DNA of 64,000 nt from Halorubrum sp. BOL3-1. Its GTDB lineage: Archaea; Halobacteriota; Halobacteria; Halobacteriales; Haloferacaceae. Every line of letters begins with the position of its first letter. Position 1 is the first letter of the stretch. The stretch lies in NCBI RefSeq assembly GCF_004114375.1, contig NZ_CP034692.1, positions 496,001 to 560,000 of the forward strand, read 5' to 3'. The notes beneath the pieces were generated by a model, which was not told the origin of the DNA, ran no database searches, and saw nothing but the letters and a program-made list of their open reading frames with translations. The translations under genes and the position numbers were made by a program. Shown here piece by piece: positions 56,150 to 62,695 of this stretch.

Positions 56150-57661
56150 TCACTCGTCGGAGCTCTCGATGATGACCTCGTTCGTCGTCAGTCTGATCTC
56201 GAACCCACCGGCGACCTCCTTGCCCTCCTGGTCCTCTATCTCCAACAGGACGATGGCGTCGTTGTAATTGGGATCGCCGATACCGTCTGTCGCGCTCTCC
56301 CACGTAGCGTCCGGGTCGGTGATCTCGAAGAGGAACACCACTTCGTTGTCCTCAAGCTGTAGGTATCCTGTCTCGTTGAGCAGCGGGCCGAGAACTTCTT
56401 CGGCGTTGCGTTGCCGGTACTTCGTCTCTATCACTGGCATCTCGTCGCCGTTCTTGAGCACTCTGACGTTCTCCGGATTCTCACCCGCCGACGCGTCTGT
56501 ACGGAGATTCACCGAGCCGAGATTGTCGCAGTTGTAGTGATTCCACGTTGCTCCGTCGTACGTGTCTGCCCCGGCGTAGTCGTAATCGGCACACGACCAC
56601 TGCGTCGCTCGGATCGACACTGTCGCTCCCGCCTCGACTTCGAACTCGTGAGTCCACTCGGAGAGTTGGGTCTCTCGGTCGTTGAGGTTCTGCTCGGCGG
56701 TGACGGGATCACCGGGATTGTACGGTCCGTCGGGCCACGGCCGCATCTGTTCGTCGTCGGTCACGACTCCCATCGTAACCGGGGCCCAGTCTTTTCGCAT
56801 GCCACCCAACCAGGTGGGTGTCTGCCTAGACACCTCCGTCCCCAAGACCGTCGTCGAGACAGTCGCGTTCTCCGAGACGCTGATCTCACTTTCATTGCCC
56901 CCGACGCCGAAGTCCACCCCTTCGGAGATCGTTACCGTCACCGAGTCGTCGTCGGGATCGGCGTTGTCGAGGTCGTACGTCGAATTCGTCGAGACTTCAC
57001 TTTCGAGGTATTTGCCCCACACATTGGCGTAGCGGCTCTCGACGGTAACGGTCATCTGCGACGCGTTCGAGCAGTTCGCCATCAGTTGGGAGTACTCGCG
57101 AGAGCGTTCACGAGAGTATTCGAGGTTCTTCGTTGCTTGGAGCCTCTCCACCTGTCCGCCGGCGCTGCCGTTGATGTTCACGGACGGGAACGTCAGCGTT
57201 CCATCCTTGTACTGCATATCGGGAGGCGAGATCATCTCGTTGCCACTCGGCGTCTCTTTCCAGATCCCACCGCCCTGATAGGTGACAGTCGAGTGACCGT
57301 CGCTCTCGTAATGAAGCGATCCCATCGGAATCACGAACGGGTTACAGTTCGGGCCGCCGTCGAGTTCGATCATCATCTCCGCGTTGTCGGCGATGCGTAC
57401 TGATTGCCCCTCTCTGGGGTCGAAAGCGAGCGTGTGTTTGAGGTTGTCGCTGAACGCGACCTCACTCAGCCGGGAGTCAACCTCCCGCATCGTCTGTTCC
57501 GCGTCTTGCCCCTGAATTTCGCCCCTGAGGTCACCCGTCATGGCCGTTCCGAAGTGGAGGGTCATCGACGCTGCTACGAGAATTATCCCGATCAACAGGA
57601 CGAACCCGATGAGGTTCGATTGCCCTCGTCCCTGTCTTCGAGGTGTCGTGGACGGTGTCAT
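56150..57661 (-). CDS. Large pilin-like surface protein (pilus cassette, opposite strand)
   Basis: 503 residues. Head MTPSTTPRRQGRGQSNLIGFVLLIGIILVAASMTLHFG is an archaeal class III signal: GRGQSNLIGFVLLIG, cut after GRGQ in related pilins. The remaining 460 residues are acidic and extracellular, with many N-x-S/T sites (NINGS, NCSNAS, NSTYD, NESEISVSENATV) and Cys pairs (CSN, WSCADYDY, NCDNLG). It is much bigger than ordinary pilins, so it may be a tip adhesin or a pilin-anchored surface protein. It carries its own upstream AT-rich region (57662-57780). Confidence 0.8.
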   Translation of the reverse strand: MTPSTTPRRQGRGQSNLIGFVLLIGIILVAASMTLHFGTAMTGDLRGEIQGQDAEQTMREVDSRLSEVAFSDNLKHTLAFDPREGQSVRIADNAEMMIELDGGPNCNPFVIPMGSLHYESDGHSTVTYQGGGIWKETPSGNEMISPPDMQYKDGTLTFPSVNINGSAGGQVERLQATKNLEYSRERSREYSQLMANCSNASQMTVTVESRYANVWGKYLESEVSTNSTYDLDNADPDDDSVTVTISEGVDFGVGGNESEISVSENATVSTTVLGTEVSRQTPTWLGGMRKDWAPVTMGVVTDDEQMRPWPDGPYNPGDPVTAEQNLNDRETQLSEWTHEFEVEAGATVSIRATQWSCADYDYAGADTYDGATWNHYNCDNLGSVNLRTDASAGENPENVRVLKNGDEMPVIETKYRQRNAEEVLGPLLNETGYLQLEDNEVVFLFEITDPDATWESATDGIGDPNYNDAIVLLEIEDQEGKEVAGGFEIRLTTNEVIIESSDE

Positions 57662-57784
57662 GAGTATTCGCGACGGAGCAACATCAAGTGCCCCGGCAGG
57701 CTGCTGCTAACACGTCGTCGATCTGAAAGTGATAACCTTTTGGTCAAAGTATTGGTTATGATAATCACCACTGGCGATTAAGCC

Positions 57785-57886
57785 TCAGTAGCTTGTGAAG
57801 ATCGGGTACACGACGGCAGTCTCGCGGTCCGAACGCCCGATCCCCCCGGTTATTTGTGGCATCTCTTTGAGCGGGTCGATCGTCAT
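57785..57886 (-). CDS. Possible 33-residue small protein
   Basis: Reads MTIDPLKEMPQITGGIGRSD followed by RETAVVYPIFTSY, with a stop codon upstream in frame. The codon pattern is protein-like, and the piece is too short for a usual gene finder. It may be a fragment of a longer gene that has decayed, like its neighbours. No known family. Confidence 0.25.
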   Translation of the reverse strand: MTIDPLKEMPQITGGIGRSDRETAVVYPIFTSY

Positions 57887-58056
57887 GCGGTACGACGTAT
57901 CGAACTAAATCCGGAGACAATGGAGGAAACAAGTGCGTAGTCGGCGAGTCCCCCGCCACCGTCCGGGGCGGCGGATTCGCTTCCATCGCCAGTAACTCTT
58001 CGAGCAACCGGCACAACTACCCGATGAAGTGGGAGGTTTGGGTCATGAGAAATTGA
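57871..58056 (+). pseudogene. C-terminal fragment of an unrecognised protein
   Basis: No start codon, preceded by a stop at 57868. The 61-residue tail includes GDNGGNKCVVGESPATVRGG, then GFASIASNSSSNRHNYPMK and the end WEVWVMRN. Ser/Asn-rich, codon use normal for the region. It reads like the C-terminal end of a secreted or surface protein whose N-terminus is missing. The stop lies only 12 bases before the right copy of the 54-bp repeat. Confidence 0.4.
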
Positions 58057-58069
58057 AGTCTCCCGCTTC
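58026..58069. repeat. Hairpin overlapping the edge of the right repeat
   Basis: GAAGTGGGAG (58026-58035) and CTCCCGCTTC (58060-58069) pair over 10 bases with one G-U, loop 24 bases. It touches the first base of the 54-bp repeat. Hairpins of this type mark the ends of IS200/IS605-type elements, but no transposase is nearby, so this is a hint only. Confidence 0.45.
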
Positions 58070-58122
58070 AACTCCTTCGATTTAGCCGCCCACCTCGCTG
58101 CTGCATAGCGATTCAACACAGC
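58069..58122. repeat. Right copy of 54-bp direct repeat flanking pilin cassette
   Basis: Same orientation as the copy at 52561-52614, 46 of 54 identical, 5.5 kb apart. The block between holds all six pilin-like genes and nothing else recognisable. The copy ends in GATTCAACACAGC followed by AGTTC; a short internal dyad CTGCTG...CAGCAG is present. Confidence 0.8.
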
Positions 58123-58204
58123 AGTTCAGAGACATGAGGCTCCCGACTCTCCCGCCGCAGACTTGACGGTGGCGGGTAACGCCACCCGGACGTGAGACGA
58201 CCGG

Positions 58205-58345
58205 GTGACGGTCGACCCCGGTTCGCTGTTGGACTCCGCGTCGGGCGCGTTCACCGTCACCGCCGACGGGGCGGTCAACGGGTCCAACGAGACGCGGTCA
58301 GCGTTGCTGTTCCGCGCGCCCGGCGACGACCTCCCCGTGCGGGTC
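58205..58345 (+). pseudogene. Protein-like fragment without a sensible end
   Basis: From GTG 58205: DPGSLLDSASGAFTVTADG then AVNGSNETRSALLFRAPGDD look like part of a beta-rich surface protein. After VRVV it turns into the antisense of the pilin remnant below, and a stop precedes the GTG. Treated as a relic. Confidence 0.35.
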
Positions 58346-58474
58346 GTTCGTCGAGACGGGGCGCGAGCGCGCGGCGCCGCCGAGCGCGACCGTGGTGCCG
58401 ACGACGGCGACGGTGAGCCCCAACAGCAGCACGGTGCCGAGCACCTCGCTCTGCGCGCGCTCTCTCCCTAACAC
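58298..58474 (-). pseudogene. Truncated archaeal pilin (N-terminus only)
   Basis: From GTG 58474 the protein begins MLGRERAQSEVLGTVLLLGL then TVAVVGTTVALGGAA. ERAQSEVLG is a textbook class III prepilin signal with hydrophobic core after the Q. It then degenerates (RSRPVSTNDPHGEV) and stops at 58298, giving 58 residues where a normal pilin has 100 or more. The ATG at 58501 is an alternative start. Evidence that a further pilin gene was broken at this boundary. Confidence 0.6.
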
Positions 58475-58582
58475 GACGCCGCGTACGGCGAGCGCACACA
58501 TAAACGTGGACTCCCGGCTATCGAGCCTGAGATCTGGGCGGGCGGACGCGAGCGAACTCCCGACGCCGGACCGCGGCCGATC

Positions 58583-58589
58583 GATATAT
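58583..58589 (+). promoter_or_regulatory. TATA box of the AlaX gene
   Basis: GATATAT lies 26-32 bases before GTG 58615 and decides the start there rather than at the overlapping ATG 58588. Confidence 0.55.
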
Positions 58590-58614
58590 GCTCGGGGCGC
58601 ACCTTCTCACACCC

Positions 58615-59406
58615 GTGACCGAGCAACTCCACCTGGACGACGACTCCGTGACGACGTTCGACGCGACGGTCGAGCGCGTCCTCTCGGACCCGCCCCGGGT
58701 CGTCCTCGACCGGACGCACTTCTACCCGACCGGCGGCGGCCAGCCCCACGACACGGGCAGGCTTCGAGCGCGCGACGGCGACCGCGCCTGGCGAGTGACC
58801 GACGTCGAGAAGCGAGACACCGTGTATCACGCGCTCGGGCCGGTCGAGGGTGCGGACGGGGACGGAGCGCCGCCGGACCCGCCCGAACCCGGTACGGCGG
58901 TGCGAGGCGAGATCGACGCCGACCGCCGCGCGGCGCACTCGCGGTACCACACCGCACAGCACCTGCTGTCGGCGCTGCTGCTCGCGGAGTTCGACGCGTC
59001 GACGACCGGCAACCAGCTGTACCGCGATCGCGCGCGGCTCGACGCCGCCTACGACCGGTTCACGGACGCCGACCTCGACCGGATCGAGACCCGACTCAAC
59101 GAGCTCGTCGCCGGCGCGCGCCCGGTGTCGAGCTACACGATGGACCGCGAGACCGCGGAGGCGACGCTCGACGCGGACCGGACGCGGATCGACCTCCTCC
59201 CCGACTCGATCGAGGAGCTCCGGATCGTCGAGGTCGCCGGCGCGAGCGAGGGCGACGAGCCGTACGACCGGACCGCCTGTGCCGGAACCCACGTCGCGAA
59301 CACGGCCGACATCGGTGAGGTCGTCGTCACGGGCCGGGAGACGAAAGGCCCCGACGAGGAGCGCGTGCGGTTCGCGCTCGCAGAGCACGTCGACGGCGGC
59401 GAGTAA
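58615..59406 (+). CDS. Alanyl-tRNA editing protein AlaX-like
   Basis: 263 residues. Removes serine or glycine wrongly attached to tRNA-Ala. The zinc-binding motifs HTAQHLLSALL (HxxxH) and CAGTHVANT (CxxxH) are intact, and the editing-domain start VVLDRTHFYPTGGGQPHDTG matches that of alanyl-tRNA synthetase editing domains. The length fits AlaX-M. The acidic insert (residues about 85-105) is haloarchaeal. Just to the right of the pilin island, so likely the first normal genome gene after it. Confidence 0.92.
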   Translation: MTEQLHLDDDSVTTFDATVERVLSDPPRVVLDRTHFYPTGGGQPHDTGRLRARDGDRAWRVTDVEKRDTVYHALGPVEGADGDGAPPDPPEPGTAVRGEIDADRRAAHSRYHTAQHLLSALLLAEFDASTTGNQLYRDRARLDAAYDRFTDADLDRIETRLNELVAGARPVSSYTMDRETAEATLDADRTRIDLLPDSIEELRIVEVAGASEGDEPYDRTACAGTHVANTADIGEVVVTGRETKGPDEERVRFALAEHVDGGE

Positions 59407-59445
59407 GGCGCTCGGGCGCGCTCCCGCTCGTCTGCGATCCCGCCG

Positions 59446-59454
59446 CTTATATAC
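59446..59454 (+). promoter_or_regulatory. TATA box of tfs
   Basis: CTTATATAC ends 21 bases before the tfs ATG. Confidence 0.6.
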
Positions 59455-59474
59455 GATCCGCGGTAGGTTCGGGC

Positions 59475-59795
59475 ATGAAGTTCTGCGACGAGTGCGGATC
59501 CATGATGAAGTCCGGTGAGGGCGAAGACCACTGGGTGTGCGGCTCCTGCGGCTACGAGATCGGCCGCGACGGCGGGGACGACGAGTGGACGACCGAGTCG
59601 CAGGTCGAGTCCGAGGTCGTCGACGTGAGCGACGCCGAGGACAAGGGACTACCGACGACGACCGCCCAGTGTGCCGAGTGCGACAACGACCGGGCGTACT
59701 GGTACATGCAGCAGATCCGCGCGGCCGACGAGTCCGAGACTCGGTTCTTCGTCTGTACCGAGTGCGAACACAAGTGGCGCGAAGACGACCACTGA
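59475..59795 (+). CDS. tfs: Transcription factor S (TFS, RPA12/RPB9-like)
   Basis: 106 residues. Two zinc ribbons: N-terminal KFCDECGSMM...WVCGSCGYEIG, C-terminal AQCAECDNDRAYWYMQQIRAADESETRFFVCTECEHKWREDD, which carries the DE dipeptide in RAADESE that drives RNA cleavage. It rescues stalled RNA polymerase by stimulating its hidden cleavage activity. Typical size. Leaderless start. Confidence 0.95.
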   Translation: MKFCDECGSMMKSGEGEDHWVCGSCGYEIGRDGGDDEWTTESQVESEVVDVSDAEDKGLPTTTAQCAECDNDRAYWYMQQIRAADESETRFFVCTECEHKWREDDH

Positions 59796-59836
59796 CCGGC
59801 GACCCCTTTTAGTTATCTCGCCGGCGAACGGCACCC

Positions 59837-60385
59837 ATGGAGCCGCCCGTCGTCCCCCGTGATCGCCTCGACGACTGGACGCCCGTCGCGGAGGCGACTG
59901 AGCGCCCGTTCGCCGCGGGACCGGTCTCGGTCACGGCGGGGACGGCGCGGTACGAGCGCGAGACCGCGTCCCCGCGGCCGTTCTTCTTCGCGAGCCGACT
60001 CCGCATCTCGCCGGACACCGGACCGAACCCCGCGTTGACTCGACTCGTCGAGTCGCGGGCCCGAGAGGGGTTCCGCGACCGCCTCGCGGACCGGGATATC
60101 ACGGGTCTCGAACGCCGAGACGACCGGTCTCTCGGTGTCGACGACCCCGACGCGTCGCGCGCGACGCTGTCCGTCTTCCACGGGCGCTGCGCGGTCGACG
60201 GCGAGCGAGTCCCGGTGGAGGCGCTGCTCGCCGTGTGGGAATCCGGAGAGTACCTGCTCGCGGGCGGCGCCTACCCGACCGCGGACGGCTTCGAGGCGAC
60301 CCGACAAGACGTGCTGGCACTGGTCCGCGGCGTCCGTCCGCCCGACGCGGCCCGCGGCGGCGTCGGTTCCGAGGGGTCGAGGTGA
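59837..60385 (+). CDS. Haloarchaeal conserved hypothetical protein
   Basis: 182 residues starting MEPPVVPRDRLDDWTPVAEATERPFAAGPVSVTAGTARYE. Beta-rich first half, then a helix TRLVESRAREGFRDRLADRDITGLERRDDR, and DASRATLSVFHGRCAVDGERVPVEALLAVWESGEYLLAGGAYP, a compact strand-turn-strand. Not a family I can name. TTTTAGTTA lies about 26 bases upstream. Probably independent of tfs. Its stop is 4 bases before the end of the convergent secreted-protein gene. Confidence 0.7.
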   Translation: MEPPVVPRDRLDDWTPVAEATERPFAAGPVSVTAGTARYERETASPRPFFFASRLRISPDTGPNPALTRLVESRAREGFRDRLADRDITGLERRDDRSLGVDDPDASRATLSVFHGRCAVDGERVPVEALLAVWESGEYLLAGGAYPTADGFEATRQDVLALVRGVRPPDAARGGVGSEGSR

Positions 60386-60389
60386 TGGG

Positions 60390-61019
60390 TCAGCAGGCGA
60401 CCGCGCCGGCGGTCGAGTCGATCGGTGACCCGTCGTCCTCGTAGCCGGCGTCACCGACCGCCCCGTCGAACATCGGGAGCCGTAGATCGTAGGTGTACAA
60501 CACGTCGAAGGCCGCGAACGGGTCGACGCCGTTCGCGAGCGCCTCTCGGGCGGTCAGCCTCACGCCGGCCGCGAGCGTCACGACCGGTTCACCGTCGAGC
60601 CGACCGGCGGTTTCGAGACCGAACTCGTTGCCCGCGGCGGGGTCGGTCAGCACGGAGAGGTGGAGCACCGTCTTCATGGTCGCGCCGCCTTCGCCGTCAC
60701 CGATCGATATCGGGTACCCCTCGCCGGTGAAACAGCGCGTGACCGGGCCGGCTTCGCTTCCGTTCGCGACGAGGCCCGGGCCGGCGGTCGCGGGACCGAC
60801 GGCGGTCGACCCGACCGTCCCGAGACGGGCGGCCGTCGAACCGACAGTCACGGGACCGTCCGCGGGACCGCCGACCCACGCGTGGGTGTTCGTCCCCGAC
60901 GCCGCCGTCTGTCCCGCGACCGCCCCGACGCCGATTGTCCCCCCGACACCGACGCCAGCGGCGACGAGCAACAGCGCGAGCGCGAGGGCGCCGACGCGAG
61001 TCCGTTCCGGGAGGGTCAT
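60390..61019 (-). CDS. Probable exported protein of unknown function
   Basis: 209 residues. The head MTLPERTRVGALALALLLVAAGVGVGGTIGVGAVAGQ is an Sec-type signal or membrane anchor. After a Gly/Thr/Ala-rich stretch (residues 38-90), the conserved-looking part is RCFTGEGYPISIGDGEGGATMKTVLHLSVLTDPAAGNEFGLETAGRLDGEPVVTLAAGVRLTAREALANGVDPFAAFDVLYTYDLRLPMF. Two Cys could bond (CFTGEG and the terminal C). Cell-surface or secreted. No name recognised. Confidence 0.72.
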   Translation of the reverse strand: MTLPERTRVGALALALLLVAAGVGVGGTIGVGAVAGQTAASGTNTHAWVGGPADGPVTVGSTAARLGTVGSTAVGPATAGPGLVANGSEAGPVTRCFTGEGYPISIGDGEGGATMKTVLHLSVLTDPAAGNEFGLETAGRLDGEPVVTLAAGVRLTAREALANGVDPFAAFDVLYTYDLRLPMFDGAVGDAGYEDDGSPIDSTAGAVAC

Positions 61020-61066
61020 CGACCGCTCTTTCGACCGGCTCGCTTAAATCACCGCGGTCGACGGTA

Positions 61067-61447
61067 TCAGTCGAGAGAATCGCGGCCGAGAAGCCCCTCG
61101 ACGATCATCTCCCCGGACGCGACGTTCGTCGCTAGCGGGACGTCCTTCACGTCGCAGACGCGCAGCAGCGCCGAGATGTCCGGCTCGTGCGCCTGCGCGG
61201 TCAGCGGGTCGCGGAGGAACACGACGCCGTCGATGTCGTCGTTCGCGATCATCGCGCCGATCTGGAGGTCGCCGCCGTACGGGCCGGACTCCTGTCGGTT
61301 CACCACCAGCCCGGTCTCCTCCGCGATGCGTTTCCCCGTCGTGCCGGTAGTCACCAGTTCGCAGTCGTCGAGAACGTCCGCGTGCGCCTCGACGAACGCG
61401 ACCATCTCGTCTTTCAGCTCGTCGTGGGCGATGAGCGCGATGCGCAT
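61067..61447 (-). CDS. mgsA: Methylglyoxal synthase
   Basis: 126 residues. Converts dihydroxyacetone phosphate to methylglyoxal. Opening [18 protein letters not shown], phosphate-binding [15 protein letters not shown], then [15 protein letters not shown] and the catalytic acid in [33 protein letters not shown]. The length is shorter than the bacterial enzyme but normal for archaea. Methylglyoxal feeds a non-standard aromatic amino acid route in some archaea; that link is not visible here. CTTAAG about 24-30 bases upstream of the start fits a promoter. Confidence 0.94.
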   Translation of the reverse strand: MRIALIAHDELKDEMVAFVEAHADVLDDCELVTTGTTGKRIAEETGLVVNRQESGPYGGDLQIGAMIANDDIDGVVFLRDPLTAQAHEPDISALLRVCDVKDVPLATNVASGEMIVEGLLGRDSLD

Positions 61448-61471
61448 ACGTGGCCGTCGCCGCGGCGTCGC

Positions 61472-61912
61472 TTAAGTACTGGCTTCGCCGCGACCGGCGC
61501 TCCCGAGTCGGTCTTCGAGCCAGTCGAACTGCGCGGACAGCTCCGACCGGCGCCGGCGCTCGATCACAGTGGCGTCGAGGAGGTCACCCACGAGCGCCGC
61601 GTCGAGCGCGAACTCCGCCGTCGCGGTCACCTCGGTCCCCTCCGCGGTCGGCGCCGCGACGTACTCGGTTCGCATCGCCTCGAACGTCCCCTCGCGCTGC
61701 TCGTAGGCGAGGTCCGCGTCCGGGTCCTCGACGAGTTCCAGCGTCAGCTCGACGGACGCGATTCCGACGTCGTTCGCCACGCGCACGGTCTCGCCGTCGA
61801 CCGCGACGTCGTCGAAGCCCGACGACCGGACGAACGGCCCGACGTCGGTCATCGCGTCGCGGACGCGTTCCGGCGGCGCTTCGATCGTTCGTGAGAGGGT
61901 GGCGGTGTTCAT
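61472..61912 (-). CDS. SRPBCC-fold protein (polyketide cyclase/START-like)
   Basis: 146 residues. MNTATLSRTIEAPPERVRDAMTDVGPFVRSSGFDDVAVDGETVRV is the typical first strand, helix and second strand of the SRPBCC fold; TVTATAEFALDAALVGDLLDATVIERRRRSELSAQFDWLEDRL is the closing strand and long C-terminal helix. It usually binds hydrophobic small molecules in a deep pocket. The start overlaps the stop of the membrane-protein gene (ATGA), so the two are co-translated. Confidence 0.82.
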   Translation of the reverse strand: MNTATLSRTIEAPPERVRDAMTDVGPFVRSSGFDDVAVDGETVRVANDVGIASVELTLELVEDPDADLAYEQREGTFEAMRTEYVAAPTAEGTEVTATAEFALDAALVGDLLDATVIERRRRSELSAQFDWLEDRLGSAGRGEAST

Positions 61913-62409
61913 TCGGCTAGCATCACCTCGTCGGCGGTCTCGTCGTCGCCGTCGCCGGACGACCGACTCGGGGCGAATCTGCCGAGGGCGACGCGAGCCA
62001 GCGACCCCGGAGCGTGCCCCCGGATCACCAGAAAGGCGTTGATCATGAAGACGCCGACACCGAGCGTCACCAGCGACAGCCCGGCGAGCGCCGTCTCGGG
62101 GGACCCGCCGGCGAGCGTCGCTCCCGACGCGTCGGCGGCGAGGGCGGCGCCGACGAGCAGCGCCGTCCCGAGGAACAGCAGCGACCCGTCCGCGGCCGCG
62201 AGCCGGTCGTCGTAGAGGTCGTCGACCATCGGCACCGCCTCGAACCCCACTCGGTCGCTGTACCGGTGGACCCAGACGACGAACGGAACGATGTGGTACA
62301 GCGTGCCGAGGATGACGGACCCGATCACGCCGAGGAGTAGCAGCGGTGCGCTGCCGGGACCGCCGAGGAGGGCCAGGCCGACGACGAAGTGTCGAAGCGG
62401 GACCGTCAT
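61909..62409 (-). CDS. Membrane protein, apparently internally deleted
   Basis: 166 residues from ATG 62409 (MTVPLRHFVVGLALLGGPG). Hydrophobic segments are LLLLGVIGSVILGTLYHIVPFVVWV, LLFLGTALLVGAALAA and LAGLSLVTLGVGVFMINAFLVI. As I recall, haloarchaeal relatives are roughly 400-500 residue multi-helix membrane proteins whose N-terminus matches MTVPLRHFVVGL and whose C-terminal part matches PGSA.LLLLGV..LGTLYH.VPF.VWVHRYSD. Here the two ends meet directly, which suggests a large in-frame deletion. Coupled to the SRPBCC gene by ATGA. Confidence 0.65.
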   Translation of the reverse strand: MTVPLRHFVVGLALLGGPGSAPLLLLGVIGSVILGTLYHIVPFVVWVHRYSDRVGFEAVPMVDDLYDDRLAAADGSLLFLGTALLVGAALAADASGATLAGGSPETALAGLSLVTLGVGVFMINAFLVIRGHAPGSLARVALGRFAPSRSSGDGDDETADEVMLAE

Positions 62410-62577
62410 CGGCGGCCCTCGCGCCGCGTCGATACCGCCCGGAACTGCTCCCATGTCCGAATCGGGGCACGCGTCCCCCGTCCGACTGTCCCCGAAGATG
62501 TTCGCGGCTTCGTCGCGGCGCCGGAAAGACGGTCTTCGCGGTAGTCCGTCGGGAAACCGAGCGCGCCGCGCCGGCGG

Positions 62578-62603
62578 ACCGCGCGGGCTTAAGTCCGCGC
62601 GGT
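62578..62603. promoter_or_regulatory. 26-bp palindrome around TATA-like box, candidate operator
   Basis: Left arm ACCGCGCGG (62578-62586) and right arm CCGCGCGGT (62595-62603) are perfect reverse complements. The eight bases between have CTTAAG at their centre, and 12 of 13 pairs across the whole 26 bases match. The CTTAAG core lies 25-30 bases before the mini-ORF ATG at 62618, where the TATA box of a leaderless transcript should be. Confidence 0.55.
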
Positions 62604-62617
62604 GACGAGTCGGTCCC

Positions 62618-62695
62618 ATGCCAAGCGACCGAGACATCGCGCCCCTCGGCGTCCGGGGCGTCTGGGGCGTCCGCGACCCCGCGGAGGTGTCGTAG
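62618..62695 (+). CDS. 25-residue leader ORF
   Basis: MPSDRDIAPLGVRGVWGV then RDPAEVS, stop TAG immediately followed by the hydantoinase ATG (TAGATG). The TATA-like core upstream fits this start rather than the next gene's. It could couple translation of the enzyme or act as a regulatory leader peptide. It could also be chance. Confidence 0.4.
   Translation: MPSDRDIAPLGVRGVWGVRDPAEVS

Noticed and set aside
57765-58119. Two minus-strand frames of 78-83 codons at the right side of the pilin island
   Set aside because: No recognisable signal or domain and they overlap the more protein-like fragments; kept only as part of the graveyard finding.
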